From Trissonchulus latispiculum (Eukaryota; Nematoda; Enoplea; Enoplida; Ironidae), in the NCBI GenBank assembly GCA_030248195.1, contig JASAND010010571.1, forward strand, positions 1-64,000: a stretch of DNA of 64,000 nt, given 5' to 3'. This document shows positions 55,666 through 64,000 of this stretch, piece by piece (within the stretch, counting starts at the first letter, position 1; the number at the start of each line of letters is the position of its first letter). A program made the position numbers and the translations under genes. The notes under the pieces were generated by a model. It ran no database searches and was not told the origin of the DNA. It was given only the letters and a program-made list of their open reading frames with translations.

Positions 55666-56225
55666 CCATGACCTCCCACCGACCTGACCCTCCAGATGGC
55701 AAAGTGGAACCAGCACAGCAAGATGGGTGGGTCAGACGGCAAAACGGATGCCAGGAATGAGCTGGGCGCACCAGAAAACCCCTATAGACAATGTTTTGAG
55801 AGGCTATGTACCGTCCTATCTGATGTTCCCGGAAGTCGGTACCGACCGGACCCTCCAGACGGCAAAGTGGAACCAGCACAGCAAGAAGGGTTGGTCAGAC
55901 GGCAAAACGGACACCGGGAGTGTGCTGGGCGCACCAGAAAACCCCTATAGACAAAGTTTGGAGAGGCTTTGTAAAGCCTACTATGAACCTCCGGGAAGCG
56001 GTTACCGACCTGACCCCTCAGACGGTCAAGTGGAACCAACCCAGCAACTTGGTTACTCGAGCAACAAAACTGATAGCGGGAATCGATTCTCCGTCCCAAA
56101 ATACCTTTGTATGCAAAATTTGAGCCACCCATGTACCAAAATAAGCGAAAAATTTAAGTTCAAAGTTCAACCCAAAATTCACCAACTTTGGCCGGCCAGT
56201 ACCGAAAAATTACGCACGGAGACTG
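55666..56225 (+). repeat. CAAAGTGGAACCAGC repeat units
   Basis: Three units, each with GGCAAAGTGGAACCAGC or GTCAAGTGGAACC and ACCAGAAAACCCCTATAGAC, in direct orientation. Confidence 0.85.
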
Positions 56226-56499
56226 GAAAATCATATAGCATTTGAACGACCCCGATATGTGTACTGTTTAACCATATAGTCAGTATTACCCCATATATAG
56301 CCCAATCTGACTTATTTAGTCGCATTTGAAGCATACTTTTTGGAGATTTTTTAGTTTTTTACGACTTTTTCCCCCAGCCAAAAATTTTTCAGTCTAAGGG
56401 AGTCATAAAAACTAGCCTATTTTCTTATTTTTTATTTTTACTACAAGAATATATATGGTTTCATAGGGAAAAATTTTTCTATCTGTAGTTATTCAAGCT

Positions 56500-56752
56500 A
56501 CAAAACCCCTTATGAGACATCAAAAAGCGAGAAACCGGAAAAAAACATCACTCTCGTAAGCGATTTTTGGCATAACTTTTTAACGGAAAGTGGTACGGGG
56601 ATGAAACTTCAGGAACATACTAAACTCGACACGTACAATTTTTTGCGCACATAATCTGCGCAGGAATCTGCGCAGATTCTGCGCAGCCTTGTTTTACACG
56701 GTCATTCGACAATTTTCACTCATATTATAGGGGTCGCTACCGCGACCCCTAT
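56500..56752 (+). repeat. Partial composite 3' module with terminal hairpin
   Basis: Ends in the hairpin at 56,727-56,752. The 5' half of the module is replaced by other sequence. The fold-back-type terminus ACAAGAACAAATAGTGCTCC begins four bases later. Confidence 0.8.
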
Positions 56753-56756
56753 GATA

Positions 56757-56940
56757 CAAGAACAAATAGTGCTCCTTCGTCGCATGTCAAATACTGCTGT
56801 AAGTCTTTGTAGGCAGGTTGTACAGAAGCAAAAACTAGCCTGTAAAATACATATGAGTTTCGTAGTGAGGTTGTAAATTAAGAAAAACAAGTTGCGACAG
56901 CTTAGCATTATGAGCCTGTCCTACAACGAGGCTCAAAACC
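56757..56940 (-). repeat. Single arm of the fold-back family
   Basis: Like 50,089-50,270, in the same orientation, with GCTCCTTCGTCGCATG and AAAATACATATGAGTTTCGT. Confidence 0.8.
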
Positions 56941-57260
56941 AAAAATCGCGTAACACACCCCACCCTACCACAGCACTCTACAACCACTTTGGATATGCAG
57001 TTCTATGACAAAAGTTGCTCAGCTGACCTAGGGCTTTCATTTGCCACCAAATTTGACCCCTTATGAAAAATTTCGGACCACGGATCCCCTACCCGACTTG
57101 ACACCTCAGACGGTCAAGTGGAGGCAGTCCAGCACAATGGGTGCGTTGTACAGGAAAACGGATACCGGGAACGTGCTCAGCGCACCTTAAAACCCCTATG
57201 TACAAGTTTTGACAGGCCTAGCACGGACCTTCAGGAAGCGAATACCGAGCTGACTCTAAT
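56941..57260 (+). repeat. Satellite monomer and CAAAGTGG-type unit, diverged
   Basis: One satellite monomer (to about 57,070) and one diverged unit of the second repeat (GTCAAGTGGAGGCAGTCCAG). Confidence 0.75.
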
Positions 57261-57396
57261 CGTCAGAGATATCGTTATATTTATTTGTACACCAACATAT
57301 TTGGTATGATTATGTTTGTGTGGTTTGCCCTGGCTTGCACCAAATCAGATTAGGGTAAGCTTCCGATTAGCTCGAAACTAAGTACTGGTTTCCCAT

Positions 57397-58491
57397 CAGG
57401 GTTTTTTTCAAAATCGGACCTGTGTAAATCTTGTGTAAATTTAAATTTCACTGTGTATTTTTGTTTGAAGCTGTGTAAAATTTTAAAGTGTCGTTTTTCA
57501 ATTGCAATATAAAATAAAATACATTTAGACGTTATTTTCTTGCTACAAAGTTATTTTCGGATCATTCAAGCCAAAGTTATGCCAACTGCACTTGTGTAAC
57601 ATTTCGGAAGAAGCCACGCGGGGGGTCTGGGAGCGGAGCCCCCAGAAGTTGAGAAAATTTTGTAAATTGCAATAGAATTCATAATGGAAATTTTTAAAAA
57701 GATTAATTCATTAAATGTCAAAACTAAGATTTGACAAATTCAAATTTCTGAAAAACACTTCGCCTACTGAAACGATTTCTTTATTTTTCCAACTTTTTGG
57801 AATAATTTTTTCATAAACTTGCTGGTCACGTACTAAGGTTCGATGCTTTAACTGCTACTGGGGACGGCTCCATATAGTACAGACACACCACTAGTATATA
57901 CAATAGAAACGTACCCAAAACAACGGAGGGGGGTCTGGGGGGGCAGAGCCCCCCAGAAGTCGAGAAATTTTTTAAAGTTAACGGCAGAAACGGCATTGAA
58001 AAGTTGTATTCCTTTAGCTTTCGTATTGAGCATTTCTTGGGTTGTATGGCAACTATTTTTAGGCTCTGACTGCTTTTATTATTATATACACAAGAGATAT
58101 ACAAGAAATCATATTGAATAATACTAGCTTCAGAAAATGTATAGTTAAATACTATTTACGAATATTTGCATGCAGTACGAAAATAAATTATACGCAACTG
58201 TATAAGTAGAAGCATTAGGACTTAGGAGAATAAAACACCCATAACCATGTTGATGCAGAAATGCAGAAAACCATTCTAAACCATTGGAAACAGGCGGGGG
58301 TCTGGGGGCGCAGCCCCCAGTTAAAAGCTAGAGCTTTTTTAAAACTTAAAGACTTGAAAACTATTTTTTCAGAGCACTTTTTGTAAAAATTTTCGAAAAT
58401 TTGGCTGTGTATTTTGTTGTGTAAATTAGTTTTTCACTGTGTAAATTTATTTTTTTGTGTAAATGCACAGTATTTTACACAAAAAACCCTG
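57397..58491. mobile_element. 1.1-kb hAT element with TGTGTAAA arrays, TSD TTTCCCAT
   Basis: Starts CAGGGTTTTTTTCAAAATCG and ends TTTTACACAAAAAACCCTG. The 8-bp TTTCCCAT flanks both sides (57,389-57,396; 58,492-58,499). TGTGTAAA words cluster at both ends (57,420-57,485; 58,400-58,475). Three GC hairpins (57,620, 57,935, 58,300) share GGGGTCTGGG...CCCCCAG with other elements here. No transposase. Confidence 0.9.
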
Positions 58492-58693
58492 TTTCCCATT
58501 CAACCATTGGACTTTGTCTTCAGCCAATCCACAGTTAGTTCTAATCTCATTTGGTGCGTCCATGGTTAAAGTATTTTTGCACTACACGAACGTGTGTGTT
58601 TAAATCCTGCTGCAGGCCCAACTATTTTGCGATGTTCGGTGCCTGGTGATTCATTTCATCTCTTGTACTGACCCTTAGTATTGAATTTTTCAG

Positions 58694-58753
58694 GCAGATC
58701 CCAGATTTGTTTGGAACGGACATGTTTTGCGGGACTTATCCTTGAACCCTGAG
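58694..58753 (+). CDS. SACM1L: SAC1 exon
   Basis: A 60-bp, phase-0 exon between TTTTTCAG and GTTAGC. It encodes ADPRFVWNGHVLRDLS, the conserved 'ADQRFVWNG' segment of SAC1. It is the direct successor of the exon at 17,875-18,024, with the Polinton and 10 kb of repeats between. Confidence 0.95.
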
Positions 58754-60045
58754 GTTAGCTAATACGTTTCCAGTTGAAACAGTATTTTAAAACGTTTGAA
58801 TATTTTGTGTTGAGTTTTTTCTAAGCAGTTAGGATAACGTGGAGAGACAGTGGGTGTACTACAATTTGCATGTCCCCTCCCTGATCGGTAAAAAACGGCT
58901 AGACCCTCGGCAGATGGGAAGAAAGATAGATCCTCGTCTGAATCAAATTTCAGCATTTTTTCAAAATCTTAGAAATCGCTTAAGGTTGTGATTTCTTGTA
59001 GTGTCATATTGCTAGTTCACGGCCCAAACCAAGTTGAAATTTTACGAAAACTTATGTATGTTAGCGTTCTAACACCCTCTGCGCAATCCTGCTTCAAAAG
59101 TGCTACATTTGCGTTCAGCACTGTATTTCTTCGAGATTTTTCCCGGGGGGCCCCCGGTCGGGGGAAGAAGCTTTCGGGGGAGTGGAGATTTGCAAAAATG
59201 AGCCAAAAATTGGTATTAGAAAAGCAAAAAGTACTCAAGAATGCTAATTTAAGCTAAAAATAGCCATTTTACCAAAAAATCTCCGACGACGCCGGAAAAT
59301 TTCTGGTAATTTGCCTATTCCACAAATATCCCTGGGAGAGTGGAAGCAAAAATCCCGGGGAGGGGCGATTTCGGGGGGGGGGGTCAATTTCTGGGGTCGG
59401 CCCCCGCCCCCCGGTAAAATATACCCTGGCGTTCATGGGCAGTGTTTGTCAATTTCTGACAGTTGGGCAGCTGTGTTGTTATAACTACGTTCATTCGGAA
59501 GATCCGTTGTGCTCTACATTTTTCCTTTTGAAGCAACTTTCTGTCTTTTCCTAGTCAGTTAGAGAAATACAATCAAAACAGCTACCAGTCCACGGATCTC
59601 ATAGGATACAATGAAATTCAAATAGATTGATAATGAAAACGTAAAACGGAAACACCCGGAAATCAAACCAACCAACATACAACGGGAATCAAGGTTTGTT
59701 TGACTCTGGGTGTCTCCGTCTTGATTATCAATCTATTTGTCTTTTCCCAATCGTGATATATAGCCAACTTTATCATTTTGCTGTCAAAAACTTGTCATAT
59801 TTGCAGAAATCAAATAATCCATTATTTCTTGAGCTACACATGCCACATTAAACTAATAGTATCAAGGCCCTACAGAGGCCAATTGTCCGAGGAATGGTCG
59901 TTATATAATTGCTATTCTACCGGCTGCAATTTTTAAAAATGCAGTTTTTCAACACGACTATTTTTTCCGGGGTTGAAATTTTCTAATTTGTTGAGTGAAA
60001 TTTAACGTTTTAAAATTTGTTAAAAAATTTTTATACAAATTTTAG
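58754..60045. other. SAC1 intron with G/C-run element and small MITE
   Basis: Contains a G/C-run transposon (about 59,120-59,432, ending CCCCCGGTAAAATATACCCT) and a stem-loop MITE (59,620-59,745, CAAATAGATTGATAAT paired with ATTATCAATCTATTTG). The rest is AT-rich intron. Confidence 0.65.
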
Positions 60046-60267
60046 CTTCCTCATTACACCCTTCCTATCATTCAAGGATTTGTCGGAATTCATAACTGTT
60101 CTCTTAACAATCATTCCTTCACATTAGCCTTGATATCTCGAAGGAGCTGTTTCCGAGCCGGTGTCCGCTTTCATACGCGTGGAATTGATGCGGACGGCCA
60201 TGTTGCTAACTTCATAGAGACGGAGCAAATTGTGGAATACGGGCAATTTCTGTGCTCTTTTGTTCAG
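60046..60267 (+). CDS. SACM1L: SAC1 exon (SRRSxxRAGxR motif)
   Basis: A 222-bp, phase-0 exon between TTTTAG and GTTTGA. It encodes LPHYTLPIIQGFVG, LALISRRSCFRAGVRFHTRG and GHVANFIETEQIV, the signature core of the SAC domain just before the catalytic half. Confidence 0.97.
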
Positions 60268-60433
60268 GTTTGATGAATGCTTTCTTTGATATTCAAATTG
60301 AAGTTACGCACACGTTATTTTCTTGATGAAAATTGTTATACACAGTGGACAGGTATACTGAAGAATTGCCTATGCTTTCATTTATTCATTTAATGATCAT
60401 GACTCTGTGTACATATCTTGCTATGAATTTCAG

Positions 60434-60586
60434 ACGCGTGGAAGCATTCCCTTGTATTGGAGTCAAAGACCCAATTTGCGATGGCAGCCTTGGCCAAAGA
60501 TCAAGCAAGACGATCACTTTTCAGCCTTTCGTTCTCACATGGAGTCACAGATTTACAACTATGGGTCTCAGGTTATAGTTAATTTG
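60434..60586 (+). CDS. SACM1L: SAC1 exon (RGSIPLYWSQRPN motif)
   Basis: A 153-bp, phase-0 exon between ATTTCAG and GTGCGT. It encodes TRGSIPLYWSQRPNLRWQP and SQIYNYGSQVIVNL, nearly identical to the SAC1 consensus. Confidence 0.97.
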
Positions 60587-60784
60587 GTGCGTTTTGTCTC
60601 ATACCTATTTTTATCAGTTAGTCCCATTTCACAGTGAGGATTTTTAAGCCACTACTGCAGTTGACTTCGGGGAGTGTTGACTGTTGTTACTGAATTGAAA
60701 TGTTACGCGTGGTCAAGTTGTTTTTAGATGTATTTTTTGGATTAGACCACAAATAAATTTAACTTAATATTGTTTTGGTTTTAG

Positions 60785-60864
60785 ATAAATCGGAAAGGTC
60801 GGGAAAAGACGGTTTGTGATGCCCTGGAAAATGTAATTTCTAATGTTGGCCTCACTAATGTTAA
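60785..60864 (+). CDS. SACM1L: SAC1 exon
   Basis: An 80-bp exon between TTTTAG and GTGAGT. It encodes INRKGREKTVCDALENVI and ends in phase 2, matching the next exon. Confidence 0.93.
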
Positions 60865-61014
60865 GTGAGTAGTAAGAATGTAATTGGTATAGTTTGGGCA
60901 GTATTTTTGGTCATTACTTAGGACGTAATTTTAGTGCAAGCAGGATCTACGTGCAATATGTCGTGCGCATTTCCATGATATTTCAGCTCATTGCAGTTTA
61001 TACTTGTGCTTTAG

Positions 61015-61113
61015 ATATTTTTCCTTTGACTTCCACAAAGAATGCAAGCTTATGGGCTGGGCTCGACTTAGTGTTCTGATTGAAAAGCTCCAACCTGATT
61101 TAGATGCCTTTAG
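61015..61113 (+). CDS. SACM1L: SAC1 exon (FDFHKECK motif)
   Basis: A 99-bp exon between GCTTTAG and GTAATT. It encodes YFSFDFHKECKLMGWARLS, a hallmark of SAC1. It ends in phase 2 while the following recognised exon opens in phase 0, so the junction or a micro-exon between them is unresolved. Confidence 0.95.
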
Positions 61114-61366
61114 GTAATTTATTTTACTCAGCATCGTGCAAGTGTTTGCTGGTTACTGCTTCTCTTCACTCCAGCTAGGTGGTGAGTTGTTACGAATGAC
61201 ATCCACGTAAAGAGATATTGCAGGCCGGTAACACAAGCTGTGCCGAGAATTGTCATACTGAATATAGGAAATTTGTACTTGTGAACTGTAAAAACCAATC
61301 AAACTCAGTGAAGATAGCTGAACACTTACATCTCAATTGAGCGTACGTAACGGTTAGTAGCTCCTC

Positions 61367-61710
61367 ACTGGGTTTACTTTAGACAAAAGTGTGAAGGTGG
61401 GAGCCGCCACTAGTGAGGGTGGGAAGGTCAAAAGTGGGGGATCTGAAGTGATTTAAACTCGCGAAAACTACACATATACTAATTAGCTTGTTTTCTGCAT
61501 ATAATAATGTTACAACTAAAGTAGAGAGCTCAAACATTCAGTTTAGCACCAGAGAAGGCAATTTTAGACAAAAACGTTGTGCAAAAGGGTTTACAATTTT
61601 ACAAATTCTGGACACCTCAAGGTGTGTGGGGACGTGGTGAGCCTAAAGAAGTAGGGGTGGGAACGCGAAAAGGGAAGACTGGGGCAGACGTCCCTCACTG
61701 AAGCAAACCC
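61367..61710. mobile_element. Degenerate G/C-run transposon
   Basis: CTGGGTTTACTTTAGACAAA at the left and AAGCAAACCCAG at the right match the termini at 31,593-32,030. G-runs are eroded by substitutions and no target duplication remains, so it is an older copy. Confidence 0.7.
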
Positions 61711-62019
61711 AGCTAGCTACAGTTGCGGAACTGATCTGTAACTGACGCCTTTATCTATGTCTGTTTTCTTATAATTACCTGATGGGAATAAACATACCAT
61801 TTGTGTACCTGTTAAGCTAAGTTGTTTGTTTTTTCGAGATTTAGGATTTTAGAGTTGAATATTTGTTTCGTTTTTCTTTGTCAACAAAGCAGGCATGGCA
61901 GCAGTTCCCCTCCCTCACATATGCCCTCCTAGTCTGGGGTTGCAAAATAATGCAAGCTGCTGTCAACAGCAGATATAATCTGCTTCCCTTTTTGCTATAT
62001 TCTCCGTTTCGTTCTGTAG

Positions 62020-62172
62020 GAATTATGTTTCAGTTACTTTGCTGTTCGAAAGGGTGGATTTGCTCAAAAATTTCAGTCGGGAGTCTTTCGCACAAACTGT
62101 ATTGATTGCCTGGATAGGACTAATGTTGTGCAGAGCTTACTGGCACGTAAATCGTTGGAGGCTCAATTAGTG
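62020..62172 (+). CDS. SACM1L: SAC1 catalytic exon
   Basis: A 153-bp exon between TTCTGTAG and GTGGGT. It carries [20 protein letters not shown] with the CX5R(T) phosphatase loop, whose Cys is the nucleophile and whose Arg binds phosphate. The catalytic residues are intact, so the host gene appears functional despite its expanded introns. Confidence 0.97.
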
Positions 62173-62365
62173 GTGGGTTTGGTGTTTTGATTCTCATCTA
62201 ATGGTATTTGAATTGCAAAGCAGAGTGTTTCTTTCTCTAAAGAAACTTTGTCTCAACGTTTCGCCGTCAAGACTACCGTTTTTAATGTCAATGCGAGTTT
62301 CTGTTTACGAAAGACTACATGCTGTCCTTCTGTGTTAGTTATTTTCTGTTTTACCAATTTTTCAG

Positions 62366-62435
62366 GACCTTCATGTTATGGACAAGGAGGATGCTATTAT
62401 AAAACACGCAGAGCTTGAATTTGTGTACAAAAACA
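62366..62435 (+). CDS. SACM1L: SAC1 exon after the catalytic loop
   Basis: A 70-bp exon between TTTTTCAG and GTGCGT. It encodes DLHVMDKEDAII and ELEFVYKN, fitting the '..FE.IYKN' segment before 'AWADNA'. The following exons, including the C-terminal membrane anchors, are not in the window. Confidence 0.85.
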
Positions 62436-62493
62436 GTGCGTACTTACTTACGTCTTTTTAAAAATTTATTTTCTTGTTTGAGCTGCTATAATG

Positions 62494-63819
62494 TAGGGTT
62501 GGTTTTTTCCGGAAAAAAGATTGTCGGAAAAAACCTTTATTCCGGTTTTTTTCATTTTTTTCCTTTTTTCCGATCACCCCAAAATTTACCAATGTGCTAA
62601 AAGTTGCGTTATTTCATGTTTCTGCATGCATAGATGCAGTTTTCAGGATATTTAATAGCCCTATCCGGTAGTGCACTTACACAAGCGCTTACAAGGTTTC
62701 CAGTATTGATTACAGGAATCCTCAGCAGACGATACTGTAGAGTAAACTACAAGTGACTTCTGTATACCTTGACGGTTCTGCTGACCTGGTCTGTGGTTTC
62801 CGTAGGTAACACGCCTCGTAAAGTAAATAGTACCAGATGTTTCAACAGTTTTCGGCTGAACATTCCACTGTTATATAGACATGAAATTGTTAACTCAACC
62901 TGGGTTACGCAATCATGGCAAAAAATATTAAATTCCAGAATTAGCTCAAGTTCATGAATATCGTCTTATTATATCATTAAACAGTGTTTTTGATAGTTTC
63001 TTAATGTTCTGAACTCATAAATTAACTTTCAGAACGTCTCGAATATTTTTCCATTTTTTCCGATGCTTCGAAAAAACCCAAATACAATTTGGTAGTGATG
63101 TTTTAGTCACTGAAACTGAAACTGAAACTAGGTTTCAGTTTGTACAGGTTTCAGTTTCAGTCACTGAAACTGAAACCGAAACTGAAACTGTTTTGAGAAG
63201 AGACCTGAAACTGAAACTGAAACATTTTTAGGCAGCCGACTGAAACTGAAACTGAAACTATATTGGGTAAAAGACTGAAACTCGGACTGAAACTAGTTTC
63301 AGTCTTTCCTTAAATCTTGCCATTTTTAAGGTTTTGAGCTTCGATTCTGTTAAGATTGTTGTAAGAAAGACTGAATAAACATTAAATTTTGCTTTATATT
63401 AACTCAGAGAGCTGGAAACCGTTGTTTTTAAACCGAACTGAAACTGAAACTCCGACTGAAACTAAATCTGAAACTGAAATTATTTTACGTTACCGACTGA
63501 AACTTAAGCTGAAACTGAAACTATTTTGGTACGACTACTGAAACTGAAACTGAAATTATTTCGAACCACCGACTGAAACTGAAACTGAAACTAAAATCGG
63601 CTACTGAAACAACACTACAATTTGGTCAGATTTAGCATACCCCCACCTACTATGACCCACGCAAAAGGTTGTAAATAATCGCCGAAAAAGTTCAGAAAAC
63701 ATTAAATTTCGCTAAAATCGTTAAAATAACACTAGGAATATTTTTGAATTTTTTCCACCCCATCGGAAGAAAATGGAAAAAACCTTTTTTTCCAGTCCTT
63801 TTTTCCGCGCCCAGCCCTA
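62494..63819. mobile_element. 1.3-kb hAT element with TTTTTTCC ends, TSD CTATAATG
   Basis: Starts TAGGGTTGGTTTTTTCCGGA and ends TTTTTTCCGCGCCCAGCCCTA. CTATAATG flanks both sides (62,486-62,493; 63,820-63,827). Subterminal DNA is runs of TTTTTTCC/GGAAAAAA. It holds the nested CTGAAA element. No transposase. Confidence 0.88.
63093..63617. mobile_element. 525-bp hAT MITE with CTGAAA arrays, TSD CAATTTGG
   Basis: Starts TAGTGATGTTTTAGTCACTG, ends CTACTGAAACAACACTA, with exact CAATTTGG on both sides (63,085-63,092; 63,618-63,625). More than thirty CTGAAA hexamers fill both halves. It is nested in the TTTTTTCC element. Confidence 0.92.
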
Positions 63820-63827
63820 CTATAATG

Positions 63828-64000
63828 TAATTTCTAGTCGTTGTTTTTGTGTCGACCAAACTGACGTCTCTATCAGTCAGTAACGATCTCTTTCTTCACA
63901 GTTCACTTTGCGAAGATTTGAATAGGCAGCATTTGCTGAACGCATTATAGTGATTTTCCTGGGGTAAGGGGCAAGACATTCTTGGCGGAGGAGGGAGCTT
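63828..64000. other. SAC1 intron to window edge
   Basis: A TTCTTCACAG acceptor-like site at 63,891-63,900 is followed by a short frame that stops at once and does not resemble SAC1, so no exon is called. Confidence 0.4.

Noticed and set aside
56720..56760. Terminator-like hairpin
   Set aside because: The context is a repeated module in a eukaryotic intron. The hairpin recurs at the element end, so a transposon terminus explains it better.
62769..62957. Short frame between SAC1 exon and hAT end
   Set aside because: It lies inside the hAT element and shows no SAC1 similarity.
63093..63617. CRISPR-like or regulatory array of CTGAAA
   Set aside because: Units are contiguous hexamers without spacers, and the perfect 8-bp duplication shows a transposon.

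Overview
The window is nuclear DNA of a metazoan, very probably an invertebrate; the species cannot be fixed from the sequence. Evidence: a host gene split by GT-AG introns, many eukaryotic transposon classes, and short-period satellites. The host gene runs left to right from about 13.3 kb to beyond 62.4 kb. It encodes the SAC1 (SACM1L) phosphatidylinositol-4-phosphate phosphatase. Its exons cover the N-terminal SAC domain through the catalytic CIDCLDRT motif, and the last exons lie beyond the right edge.

Layout. 1-13.3 kb: RNase H end of a LINE, hAT-type elements nested in one another, a fold-back element, a composite satellite-bearing element, and a CR1/Jockey-group LINE broken by frameshifts. 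13.3-18.1 kb: first SAC1 exons among repeats. 18,147-48,681: a complete Polinton/Maverick of 30.5 kb lying in a SAC1 intron. It has long terminal inverted repeats and a perfect 6-bp target duplication, CGTATA. 48.7-58.6 kb: a TA-flanked element, fold-back and satellite DNA (147-bp monomer in a 444-bp higher-order unit), composite elements and an hAT element. 58.7-62.4 kb: further SAC1 exons. 62.5-63.8 kb: one hAT element nested in another.

The Polinton is the centre of interest. Its right arm (+ strand) carries protein-primed DNA polymerase B with spliceosomal-type introns, a retroviral-type integrase with chromodomain, a packaging ATPase fused to a C2H2 finger, two small conserved Polinton-type proteins, a NADAR-family protein, a TATA-binding protein (TBP), a small possible minor-capsid protein, and a hexon-like major capsid protein. 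Its left arm (- strand) carries three spliced genes: a Cys-rich, Thr-rich single-pass membrane protein, a RING-finger protein with an acidic tail, and a small protein resembling BECR-fold RNases. A 60-bp minisatellite separates the two arms. TBP, NADAR, RING, membrane and RNase-like genes are not part of the usual Polinton core as I know it. Together they look like a virus-like element that brings its own promoter recogniser and host-interaction cargo. No adenovirus-type protease was found. Polymerase, integrase and capsid genes are broken by a stop, frameshifts or insertions; ATPase, NADAR and TBP frames are intact.

A second theme is nesting. At least eight elements have 8-bp target duplications typical of hAT transposons, and most have ends built from a short motif peculiar to that element (TCTCGG, CTGAAA, CGGAAC, TGTGTAAA, ACTACGC). 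One chain is Polinton, then hAT, then Gypsy-type retrotransposon, then another hAT.
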